DNA of 20,338 bases. Source: Welwitschia mirabilis. Taxonomy: Eukaryota; Gnetophyta; Gnetopsida; Welwitschiales. The translations under genes were made by a program, and so were the position numbers. Location: NCBI GenBank assembly GCA_051453625.1, contig JBOZIK010000001.1:287825725-287846062 (forward strand), given 5' to 3'. The notes under the pieces are model-generated. The model was not told the DNA's origin. It saw nothing but the letters and a program-made list of their open reading frames with translations, and made no database searches. Shown one piece after another: positions 9,382 through 16,878 of this stretch (position 1 is the first letter of the stretch; every line of letters begins with the position of its first letter).

Positions 9382-9594
9382 TAGACAGGATATGGAGCTA
9401 TGCTAAGCGCAATTTATGATGGTGTTGATTTTAAGCATAGTAGCACCATTTTCTTGGAGCAAAACAGTAAAATTCTTATATTATTAAGTTCTCTTGATGG
9501 AAGTAATTTATTTTCATCATTTACAAAATCACAGACAAATGAGAAATATTTTCTAATAAGAACTCTTTACTTTATCCTCATGACTAAATAATTA
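9382..9594 (+). other. Unrecognised 63-70-codon open frame
   Basis: After a stop at 9382 the frame is open for 69 codons to the TAA at 9592; the first ATG is at 9400. It starts TGYGAMLSAIYDGVDFKHSS and continues with an Ile/Leu-rich middle. I do not recognise the family. It lies just upstream, in the antisense sense, of the minus-strand integrase, where H2C2 or RNase H sequence would be expected, yet neither strand reads as those. It could be an inserted fragment, or chance: at this base composition an open run of this length is expected a few times per window. No ribosome or splice signal supports it. Confidence 0.2.
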
Positions 9595-9676
9595 TTTTAT
9601 GTAATTTGGGCATTTCTTAGAATGGCCAAATTGGTTTTTTTAATGGGGTATTCAAATATTTTTATAGGATATTTAG

Positions 9677-9747
9677 ACAGGTTTAAGTGGATTTCAATGA
9701 TTATTAAGAGTCAAGGATAAAATCATTAAAAAAAGAAATTATTATAA
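9677..9747 (+). repeat. Direct repeat B, left copy, abutting 100-N gap
   Basis: 71 bases (ACAGGTTTAAGTGGATT...) recur directly after the gap, with several mismatches. The sequence itself is non-coding. Confidence 0.9.
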
Positions 9748-9847
9748 NNNNNNNNNNNNNNNNNNNNNNNNNNNNNNNNNNNNNNNNNNNNNNNNNNNNN
9801 NNNNNNNNNNNNNNNNNNNNNNNNNNNNNNNNNNNNNNNNNNNNNNN

Positions 9848-9918
9848 ATAGGTTTAAGTGGATTTTAATGATTATTAAGAGTCAAGGACATGATCATTAA
9901 AAAAAAAGCAATTATTAG
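9848..9918 (+). repeat. Direct repeat B, right copy, abutting 100-N gap
   Basis: Partner of 9677-9747, beginning at the first base after the gap. It differs mainly by C/T changes and one extended A run. Confidence 0.9.
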
Positions 9919-10267
9919 CATATTTGGAGGCATTCTCAAAAAATTCTAATACTTTACATTCTAAGGAGGAGTTAATGATCCACAAAGCTAATTTAACTTT
10001 ATTGAATAACTTTAAAAGACTATCATCTCCTTTATCATCTGGATAATAGTATGGATCATAACAAATTAAGCTAATAAGAATGTTGATTAGACTAAATATG
10101 AAAGCTGATGTGGGACCTCTATTGATGTATAATTATCCTCTCCATCATTCGGATGATAGTCAGGATAACACCTAGTTTTAGTCAATGTACTAAGCTTTAC
10201 CTAACTTATATAATATGTCATAAGCCTTATATTCAAATTAGGGTTTTTATTATGCTTTTTAGATGTA

Positions 10268-10307
10268 CTATTTTTAGAGTATTTCTTATAATAAATACCT
10301 CCTATGC
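10268..10307 (+). repeat. Direct repeat C, left copy, with TATA box
   Basis: 40 bases ending at the 100-N gap and recurring at 10408-10447 with a single mismatch. They contain CTTATAATAAATACC, the likely LTR TATA box, so the promoter is written twice in the assembly. Confidence 0.9.
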
Positions 10308-10407
10308 NNNNNNNNNNNNNNNNNNNNNNNNNNNNNNNNNNNNNNNNNNNNNNNNNNNNNNNNNNNNNNNNNNNNNNNNNNNNNNNNNNNNNNNNNNNNN
10401 NNNNNNN

Positions 10408-10447
10408 CTATTTTTAGAGTATTTCTTATAATAAATACCTCCTTTGC
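10408..10447 (+). repeat. Direct repeat C, right copy, with TATA box
   Basis: Partner of 10268-10307, starting at the first base after the gap. After it the sequence continues TGCCCTCACTTTAAG into unique DNA. Confidence 0.9.
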
Positions 10448-10686
10448 CCTCACTTTAAGTTTATCTTATTTGGTACTTAAAAATCTCGTAATAGGAGATC
10501 GAAGAATAAGAGATCCATCCATTGTTATAGAGAGGGATCTTCCTTTATGTTACACTGTGCCTCCTTCATTGAGGTGCTACTAATTTGTAACATGATGTTA
10601 ATTCAAAAATGATAAAAAGTCTTTTTTAGTTTTATTNNNNNNNNNNNNNNNNNNNNNNNNNNNNNNNNNNNNNNNNNNNNNNNNNN

Positions 10687-10804
10687 GATAGCTTGATAGT
10701 TGATAGAGATCATTAAGGGTAACCTTTATTAAGGTTGAAATCATTAGTTTATAATTTGCATTACATTGCATTTTATATTCATAGAATAATACTTGCATGT
10801 TTTC
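10687..10804. repeat. Unique leader segment with TGCATT words
   Basis: Non-coding DNA between a 50-N gap and the large repeat D. It holds several TGCATT/TTGCAT words that continue into repeat D (to 10975), forming a loose cluster. No tandem period is constant enough to call a microsatellite. Confidence 0.4.
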
Positions 10805-11624
10805 TATATTCCACTTAGTGTACTTGATAGCTTAGTTTGGTTATGATTAGTGATAGTTTTCTTGATTGATCTAGGTTATACAAGGCTGATCTTAGTGATA
10901 TAAATTTGGTAGTTGAATGGATATTGCATTTAGAATAGTTTGCATTCATTGCATTAGTGTGCTTGCATTATTTCTTTTCATTTTAAACCTAAAAAGTAAA
11001 ACACAAAAATACTTTGCTTAAAATCAACTCTCTTACTTTAAGCCTTGTGCCTTTGATGAATTACAACATTTAGATTAACTCTTGTCCATACTAGTATGTG
11101 CATTTTGTAAAATCTTTGTGATTTTTAAGATTTTCTTAAGGGTATAAGAATTGCACAAATAACATTTTGGAATCATTTTTAGGAAAGGTTGTAAGTAATT
11201 TGAGGATTGTTGTTACTCAGATAAGTGCCTTAGATTTTAATTTAGATTATTTATTTGTGGTAGCTTTGTATTTTTACTATAAATAATATAGTTTTTCTTT
11301 TTATAGTTTTTTTATTTTCATCCTATAAATAACACCCTATCATCCTATTTATTATTCAGAAGACATAGGTGGATAATGGCCTAGGGTTAGGATTTTCCTG
11401 AGATTTTTTTACATTTTTTAATTTTGGTTTGATTTCCTACTGCATAATAAATTGATATCATCTCCTCTATTATCTAGATCACTCAGAAGAATGACTAATA
11501 GTTGTTAGAAGATCTTGTTAAAATAAGTCAACTTGGCCTAAATCAACTTTTAAAGAAAATTGGATTGTAAGTCAAATTATAAAAGACTTAAAAAAGGTAA
11601 AACATGATAAGTAGAAAGAATAAA
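10805..11624 (+). repeat. Large direct repeat D, left copy (gypsy LTR/leader)
   Basis: 820 bases recur at 11725-12553 on the other side of a 100-N gap, diverged by scattered substitutions and short indels. Near its end it has TCCTATAAATAACACCC (11320), a strong TATA box, followed by ATCATCCTATTTATT and GGCCTAGGGTTAGG, as expected for the start of a transcribed leader. After it, ATTGATATCATCTCC (11451) faintly recalls the initiator-Met primer site of LTR elements but mismatches at several places. No protein is encoded apart from a possible gag N-terminus near 11500. Confidence 0.85.
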
Positions 11625-11724
11625 NNNNNNNNNNNNNNNNNNNNNNNNNNNNNNNNNNNNNNNNNNNNNNNNNNNNNNNNNNNNNNNNNNNNNNNNNNNN
11701 NNNNNNNNNNNNNNNNNNNNNNNN

Positions 11725-12553
11725 TATATTCCACTTAGTGTACTTGATCGCTTAGGTTGGTTAGGATTAGTGATAGTTTTCTTGACTGATCTAGGTCATA
11801 TAAGGCCTATATTAGTGACATAAATTTGGTAGTTGAATAGATATTGCATTTAAAATAGTTTTCATTTATTGCATTAGTGTGTTTGCATTATTTCTTTTCA
11901 TTTTAAACCTAAAAAGTAAAACATAAAAATACTTTATTTGAAATAAATTCTCTTACTTCAAGCCTTGTGCCTTTGATGAATTACAACATTTATATTAACT
12001 CTCATCCATACTAGTATGTGCATTTTGCAAAATCTTTGTGATTTTCAAGATTTTCTTAAGGATATAAGAATTGCAAAAATACACACTGTAACATTTTGGC
12101 ATTATTTTCAGGAAAGGTTGTAAGGAATGTGAGGATTGTTGTTACTTAGATAAGTGCCTTAGATTTCAATTTAGGTTATTTATTTGTGGTAGATTTGTAT
12201 TTTTACTATAAACACTATAGTTTTTCTTTTTATAGTTTTTCCATTTTCATCCTATAAATAACACCTTATCATCCTATTTATTGTTTAGAAGACACATGTG
12301 GATAGTGGCCTAGGGTTAGGATTTTCCTGAGATTTTTTTACATTTTTTGGTTTTGGTTTGGTTTTCTGCTACATAATAAATTTATATCATCTCTTCTATT
12401 ATCTAGATCACTCAGAAGGATGACTAATAGTTATTAGAAGATCTTGTTGAAATAAGTCAACTTGGCCTAAATCAACTTTTAAAAAAAATCAAATTGTAGG
12501 TCAAATTATAAAGGACTTAAAAGAGGTAAAACATGATAAGGAGGAAGAATAAA
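11725..12553 (+). repeat. Large direct repeat D, right copy (gypsy LTR/leader)
   Basis: Partner of 10805-11624, starting right after the gap. It differs by many point changes and by an extra ACACACTGT-like insertion near 12080. It has its own TATA box, TCCTATAAATAACACC (12250). Near the end one frame reads LLEDLVEISQLGLNQLLKKI, a leucine-rich run also present in the left copy (LLEDLVKISQLGLNQLLKKI), possibly the N-terminus of the gag read in full from 12568. Confidence 0.85.
12250..12262 (+). promoter_or_regulatory. TATA box ahead of gypsy gag
   Basis: CCTATAAATAACA lies about 320 bp upstream of the gag frame and is duplicated at about 11320 in repeat D. Context (a following GGCCTAGGGTTAGG leader and then gag) fits the LTR promoter of the gypsy element. 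There is no experimental support. Confidence 0.45.
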
Positions 12554-12567
12554 ATAACTCAATCAAT

Positions 12568-13136
12568 ATGATTAAGTATTTCACTTCTACTTTCGAGAAA
12601 TACACTCAAATGTTAGTTGATGAAAAGGTAACAAATGAGTTAAACATAATCTCAACATGTGACATATGTAAAGATAACTTTCATCTAACAAAAGAATGTC
12701 CCTTATTAGTAACATGTAAAGAGAAAATGTTTGAATAAGTATGTAAATTTAACCAAAATACTTCAGATCTTCCAAATAAAATGCAATATCAACAAAGAAT
12801 GAGTGGGCAATCAAATTGAAAACCTTTTGCAAATAGGTTCAAGAACCTAAACTTTCAACCAAAGAATTCAAAGCTCCAACAAAATAACTTCCAACCAAGC
12901 TTCTCAAATTTTTATAATGAAGATGATATAATTATAAACATGATAGAAGAGTTAAGAAAAGTGTAAGAAATGAACAAAATAACCATTAAAACCAAAGTAA
13001 AAACATTAACAATTTAGTTCATGTGCTTGAGCAAATAATGTTAACTAATCAAAGACCATAAGTATCTCTTGCAACTCAACCTTTATCAAATCTAAATGAA
13101 ATAAAAAAATATTGTAAAGTAGTGACTAGAAGTGGA
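12568..13136 (+). pseudogene. Ty3/gypsy (Athila/Tat-like) gag C-terminal part
   Basis: One frame is open from 12541 to a stop at 12736. It contains CDICKDNFHLTKECP (12658-12702), a perfect CX2CX4HX4C zinc knuckle, the nucleic-acid-binding motif of gag nucleocapsid. After two stops follows an Asn/Gln-rich stretch (KNSKLQQNNFQPSFSNFY), typical of Athila/Tat gag. At 13086-13136 the frame reads SNLNEIKKYCKVVTRSG, matching the conserved 'pro-ser-x-thr-x-x-asn-pro-lys-glu-x-x-lys-ala-ile-thr-x-arg-ser-gly' block that precedes protease in these elements. The large Retrotrans_gag capsid domain, normally about 250 residues before the knuckle, has no room here (about 30-60 codons), so gag is internally deleted as well as broken. 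Confidence 0.83.
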
Positions 13137-13502
13137 ATTGATACAATACCACCTATTCATGAGACTTTAACTTCTAAAAATGATGAATAAGATAAGGAAG
13201 AAAATGATATAAAAATCTTACGAACATATATTTTCCCTTCAACTCTAGATGAACCTTCATAAAAAAAAGAAAATAAAAGAAAATAAAATAAAAGAAAAAG
13301 ACAAGCTATCCCTTAGCTTGATATTCTAAACACAAATATTATTTTTGATGAATACTTAAAGCTTTAATACAAGATGTTAGCATCAACTTATCCTTTTGAA
13401 AACTATTACAAGAAAATCCTAAGTATGCTAAGTTGTGGAAAGAACTAGTTAGAAGAAAATAAAATTGTACTATCCCTAGTAAAGTCTTATTTACATAATC
13501 TA
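13137..13502 (+). other. Degraded gag-protease linker
   Basis: A-rich, charged linker with a KKKKIKENK-like low-complexity run near 13260, as is usual between the Arg-Ser-Gly block and protease in Athila/Tat polyproteins. No motif beyond composition. The antisense open frame at 13339-13632 mirrors the linker and protease and is not a gene. Confidence 0.4.
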
Positions 13503-14040
13503 TCTCCAACTTAGTCATAAAAAAATTTGCTAAATTTAAAGAACATAGGATAACAATGATAAGTATTACTTTAGAAGGGAATAAGAAAATCAGAAAAGCC
13601 TTAATAGATATCTGAGCAAGTGTAAACATCATGCCTCTTCACATATGTAAAAGACTTGGGTTAGAAGAAAGAATTAAACCTATGTAAATCACCTTAGAAT
13701 GAGCCAATACTTGAACCAGAAAAATCATTTAGATAACTAAAAACTTAGTCATCTAAATAGAAGAAGATTTCTACCCTATAGATATGGTTATAATTAAAGT
13801 AGAACATGATGAAAGCTACCCACTACTTTTAGAAAGAGCCATTTCTTCAACTATCCACTACATCATAGACACATGAGCTGGATTAATGGGATGTCACATA
13901 GGTAATAAGAAATATACTAATAGAGTTTTTGATGCTACTAAGAAAGATATGAAAAATGAAGTAAACTTAAAAAACAAAGTTAAACCAACTTTATTTGTAT
14001 AACATCATCTAGTTAAAGTGAGATTAAGAACACTACAAAA
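13503..14040 (+). pseudogene. Gypsy retropepsin-like protease, left copy
   Basis: The frame reads KALIDI, a stop, ASVNIMPLHICKRLGLEE. It is the aspartic protease active site of gypsy elements ('leu-x-asp-x-gly-ala-ser-val-asn-x-met-pro'), Asp at 13607-13609. The Gly is replaced by TGA (13613-13615). ITLELANTSTRKI, then EEDFYPIDMVIIKVEHDESYP, then LLLERA follow in family order; the last is 'ile-leu-gly-arg-pro-phe' with Gly changed to Glu. Then comes YTNRVFDATKKDMKNE, the usual segment after protease. The enzyme would cut gag-pol. This copy lacks the catalytic Gly and has further stops (near 13687, 13708 and 13876). Compared with the right copy it carries a deletion of about 27 bp near 14070. 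Confidence 0.87.
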
Positions 14041-14630
14041 GTTAACTTTGCATAATGATTCAATATAAATAAATCTATTAACAAGAAATAACTTTAACAT
14101 ATGAAATTAATTAAGAAATTTTTTTATCAGCATCATCATCCACTCCACTCATCCAGATAACAGTACTAGATGATAGTTAGAAAAAGAAAAAATTAGTAAA
14201 AGACAATAAAAATAATAAAAAAAGGGATGATATAGTTACTAATAAGAAAAGTAAGTATAGAAATTACTCAACATAGTATAGTCAAAGGCAACAATGAGAA
14301 GAAGAGGAATAATGAAGAATCTATAGAATCTCAACCAAGCTTGATGAAAATAGATATATCTTTTCCAATACTATAATTCAACTCAAAAAGTCTGCTATGT
14401 TCCTTTATTCTATTCTCTTAAAAACACTCAAATGATAACTCTTTTTAAAAGTAAGACTTGCGATATCTTGTACTTCTAAATTTTAGAAAACTCTATCTTC
14501 TTAACAATTCATACTTAGAGCTGAGACTTAGAAAACTTCTTAAGTATATTAAACTAATATTAATCAAGCTTTCTCCAAATTTTTTAATTATTAATAGTAC
14601 CATTAATATTATTCATCCTTAATATCAGTC
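14041..14630 (+). other. Unassigned segment after protease, left copy
   Basis: Where a gypsy element would enter RT there is A-rich DNA with no RT motif in any frame (no Tyr-x-Asp-Asp, no Leu-Pro-Gln-Gly). It contains TCATCATCCACTCC and AGATGATAG words near 14140-14170 that recall the CATCxGGATGAT words at 10030 and 10143. It aligns over its length with 15420-16085. Confidence 0.4.
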
Positions 14631-14635
14631 TTTAC

Positions 14636-14791
14636 ATGAAATCTATATTTGGAATTCTTCATATCATGTGTTTAATAAGAGATTATTCTTTCATGAATTA
14701 TATGAATTTTTTATCTCTTATGATATATTTCGTAGAGTTAAAATGTTACCTTGTCATGCATGTATACCATTTATGTTTTATTCATTGGTTT
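14636..14791 (+). pseudogene. Unknown conserved reading frame, left copy
   Basis: A frame open from about 14620 to the gap reads HEIYIWNSSYHVFNKRLF, then FHELYEFF and KMLPCHACIPFMFY. The right copy (16087-16258) encodes nearly the same peptide, with a two-codon in-frame length difference. I do not recognise the family. Features are an aromatic-rich start, a CxxC pair and a Pro-Phe-Met-Phe-Tyr end. An overlapping frame from ATG 14636 (MKSIFGILHIMC) is also open. Because it lies between protease and integrase C-terminus, where RT is missing, it may be captured or element-specific sequence. Confidence 0.35.
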
Positions 14792-14891
14792 NNNNNNNNN
14801 NNNNNNNNNNNNNNNNNNNNNNNNNNNNNNNNNNNNNNNNNNNNNNNNNNNNNNNNNNNNNNNNNNNNNNNNNNNNNNNNNNNNNNNNNNN

Positions 14892-15420
14892 TCTCCAAAT
14901 TAGTCATAAAAAAATTTGGTAAATTTAAAGAACATAGGGCAACAATGGTAAGTGTTACTTTAGAAGGAAATAAGAAAATCAGAAAAGCCTTAATAGATAT
15001 ATGAGCAAGTGTAAATATCATGCCTCTTCACATATGTAAAAGACTTAGGTTAGAAGAAAGAATTAAACCTATATAAATCATCTTAGAATTAGTCGAAAAT
15101 TCAACCAGGAAATCCATGGGGATCATTACAAACTTACTTATCTGAAGAGAAGAAGCCTTCTACCTGATAGATTTGGTTATAATTGAACTAGAACATGATG
15201 AAAGTTATCCACTACTTTTAGGAAGAGTGTTTTGTGTAACCACCCATTACATCATAGACACATGAACTAGATTGATGGAATGTCACATAGGTAATAAGAA
15301 GTATACTATTAGAGTTTTTGATGTTACTAAGAAAAATATGGAAGATGAAGAAAACTTAAAAAAAAAAAAAGTTAAACCAAATTTATATGTATAACATCAC
15401 CTAATGGAAGAGAGATTGAG
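14892..15420 (+). pseudogene. Gypsy retropepsin-like protease, right copy
   Basis: Second reading of the protease, starting at the first base after a 100-N gap. It has KLVIKKFGKFKEHRATM, the lead-in also known from Athila/Tat elements, then KALIDI, TGA (15002-15004), ASVNIMPLHICKRL. The catalytic Asp is at 14996-14998. The flap and C-terminal parts are better kept than in the left copy: LLLGR (15212-15226) still has the Gly, and HYIIDT and KYTIRVFDVTKKNMEDEE follow, close to the 'thr-ile-arg-val ... phe-asp-val' segment after protease. Stops near 15075 and 15265 remain. As active-site Gly is lost in both, neither encodes an active enzyme. Confidence 0.88.
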
Positions 15421-16086
15421 AATGCTATAAGAGTCAATCTTGGATTATGATCCAATAGAAATAAATCATTATGATCATAAGGATGAAGAAGTAAAATCTA
15501 TTAACAAGAAAGAAGTCCAACATGTGAACTTAAGTAAGAAATTTTCCTATAAGTATCATCATCCAGGTTAGTTATCTAGATGACATTCAAAAAAAGTAAA
15601 ATTCAATAAAAGAACAACAAAAACAATGAAAAAAAAAAGATATAGTTACTAATAAGAAACGTATAAAAAGTACTCAACATAATAAGAATAAGGAAAATAA
15701 TGAGAATAGGAGGAATAATAAAGAACCTATAGAATTTAAAACAAACTTGATGAAAAATAGACCTACCTTTTTCAAAATAGCAACCTAACTCAAAGACTCT
15801 ACCTATGTTCCTTCATGCTATTCTCTTAAAATCACTTAAAGTAATATCCTTACTTCTTCTACAAAATTCACTTTAGCTTATTCCTCTAATGACAACTCTT
15901 TTGAAAAGTATAAATTAGGATATATTGGACTTCTAAATTTTATAAAACTTGATATTTTTTATAATTCATACTTATAGTTGAGACTTAGGAAACTTCTTAA
16001 ATATATTAGACCTACCTTCATCATTTATCTTAAGAAGATTTCTCCATAATTTTTGATTTCTAATAGTACCAGTAATCTGTTCATCA
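15421..16086 (+). other. Unassigned segment after protease, right copy
   Basis: A-rich DNA with the short frame DYDPIEINHYDHKDEEVKS near 15450, an acidic tail of the polyprotein, followed by poly-Lys-coding and then T-rich sequence. No RT or RNase H motif. The antisense open frame at 15972-16169 has no family match and is not present as an open frame in the left copy, so it is treated as chance. Confidence 0.4.
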
Positions 16087-16258
16087 TTAATTTTAATATT
16101 TAGATGAAATCTATATTTGGAATTCTTCATATCATCTGTTTGATAAGAGATTATTCTTTCATGAACCAAATGAACTTTTTATCTATCATGTCATAAATAA
16201 ATTCCATGGAATCAAAATGTTGCCTTGTTATGTATGTGTACCATTTATGTTTTATTAA
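16087..16258 (+). pseudogene. Unknown conserved reading frame, right copy
   Basis: The frame reads LDEIYIWNSSYHLFDKRLFF and then HEPNELFI, KFHGIKMLPCYVCVPFMFY, ending at TAA. Compared with the left copy most differences are single bases and the one length difference is two whole codons, so the frame is kept. That pattern fits a recently coding stretch, though with only two copies chance cannot be excluded. No known domain recognised; there is a CxxC pair. Confidence 0.38.
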
Positions 16259-16386
16259 TCAGTCTCTTTTTTGTTTAGTTCTTATTTTTTTGAGAAAGTA
16301 CAACACCCTAAACCATAGCCTTAGAAAAATAAACATTTTTTTATTTCTTCTAAATAAGTATTGAATAGGATTTAGGATCTGAATAA

Positions 16387-16564
16387 AACTTGCTTTTCTA
16401 ATCTTTTTTTTTATATATTTTCTTTTGATTTTATCTTATTATGTTTTTATCCATGGTTTTTATTTTTATTTTTTACATAGCAAGTTAACCTCTAGATGTT
16501 AGGTCCTTATCTTTTAGAGAAAGTACATTCTAGTGGCTCAGTTGAGATTTCCAATTTGAATAGT
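16387..16564 (+). pseudogene. Gypsy integrase C-terminal end, left copy
   Basis: HSKLTSR, a one-base deletion (ATGG to ATG), then MLGPYLLEKVHSSGSVEISN. This is the GPY module at the C-terminus of gypsy integrase: 'gly-lys-leu-x-ser-arg-trp-x-gly-pro-tyr ... gly-ala-val-glu-ile'. Gly-Pro-Tyr is at 16502-16510. It is cut by a 100-N gap, and the same region is repeated at 16665-16836. It is T-rich upstream, where the 'val-leu-leu-tyr-asn-ser-arg-leu' strand should be. Confidence 0.85.
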
Positions 16565-16836
16565 NNNNNNNNNNNNNNNNNNNNNNNNNNNNNNNNNNNN
16601 NNNNNNNNNNNNNNNNNNNNNNNNNNNNNNNNNNNNNNNNNNNNNNNNNNNNNNNNNNNNNNNNAACCTATTTTTAGTTTACTTTTTTATTTCCCTTTAA
16701 TTTCAAGTTGTTATGTTTTTGTCCTTTTTTTTTATTCATTATTTTACATAGCAAGTTAACCTCTAGATGGTTAGGTCCTTATCTTTTAGAGAAAGTACAT
16801 TATAGTTTCTCAGTTAAGATTTCTAATTTGAACACT
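16393..16836 (+). repeat. Direct repeat F (about 172 bp) around 100-N gap
   Basis: 16393-16564 and 16665-16836 are two copies of the same sequence on both sides of the gap at 16565-16664. The 3' two-thirds match well (CATAGCAAGTTAACCTCTAG onward) and the T-rich 5' part matches loosely. It differs by several transitions and one indel. Confidence 0.88.
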
Positions 16837-16878
16837 AGGAGAATTTAAAAAATTAGACAAAGGTTAAAATTCTATGAG
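16665..16878 (+). pseudogene. Gypsy integrase C-terminal end, right copy
   Basis: The frame at 16700-16745 gives VLFFYSLF, a worn 'val-leu-leu-tyr-asn-ser-arg-leu'. SKLTSRWLGPYLLEKVHY then lies at 16750-16803 with the Gly-Pro-Tyr motif intact (16774-16782), followed by SVKISNLNT and, after a stop, IRQRLKFYE at 16852-16878. This matches 'phe-lys-val-asn-gly-gln-arg-leu-lys', the very end of pol. So the 3' end of pol is present although RT, RNase H and the integrase core are not seen anywhere between protease and here. The GPY module is thought to guide integrase binding; this fragment alone has no activity. Confidence 0.87.

Larger units (their letters stand above)
9980..10636 (+). repeat. Gypsy-type LTR-like sequence (U3, TATA, U5)
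   Basis: No reading frame. The features look like a plant gypsy LTR promoter region: imperfect inverted words ATCATCTGGATAATAG (10029) and ATCATTCGGATGATAG (10143), then AGGGTTTTTATTATG, then a TATA box in CTTATAATAAATACCTCC. Downstream, TAGGAGATCGAAGAATAAG and TTGAGGTGCTACTAATTTG are in the style of the transcribed R/U5 part. Boundaries are not seen, and a 100-N gap with repeated flanks sits on the TATA box. It may be the 5' LTR of the gypsy element downstream, or a solo LTR. Confidence 0.5.
13503..14791 (+). repeat. Large direct repeat E, left copy, abutting 100-N gap
   Basis: About 1.29 kb recurring at 14892-16265, running from the protease through the unknown frame at 14636. The copies differ by many substitutions and by several indels; the right copy has extra segments near 15465 and 15850. 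Both share the TGA at the protease active site, so the copies separated after that mutation. Confidence 0.9.
14892..16265 (+). repeat. Large direct repeat E, right copy
   Basis: Partner of 13503-14791, about 1.37 kb. It is the longer and better preserved copy, so it is the more useful one for classifying the element. Similarity ends after CATTTATGTTTTATT. Confidence 0.9.

Noticed and set aside
11451-11466. ATTGATATCATCTCC as a primer-binding site for initiator-Met tRNA
   Set aside because: It matches the TGGTATCAGAGC site only in its first half, the second copy (12380) is worse, and Athila/Tat elements usually use other tRNAs.
13339-13632. 97-codon antisense open frame
   Set aside because: It is antisense to the gypsy linker and protease; the forward strand carries the conserved motifs, and a similar antisense frame in the right copy (14782-15021) is expected from the repeat.
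14636-15004. 122-codon forward open frame spanning a gap
   Set aside because: About 34 of its codons are N. The parts before and after the gap belong to different places of the element (unknown frame and protease lead-in), so the join is artificial.
15972-16169. 65-codon antisense open frame after the right protease copy
   Set aside because: The left copy does not keep it open and no domain is recognised.
16478-16564. A separate small gene starting MLGPYLLEK
   Set aside because: The frame is the integrase GPY module with a one-base deletion; the ATG arises from the lost G in the Trp codon.
8755-16878. Endogenous pararetrovirus (caulimovirus) origin of the gypsy-like fragments
   Set aside because: Integrase core and GPY module are present, which plant pararetroviruses normally lack, and no movement-protein or coat motif is seen.
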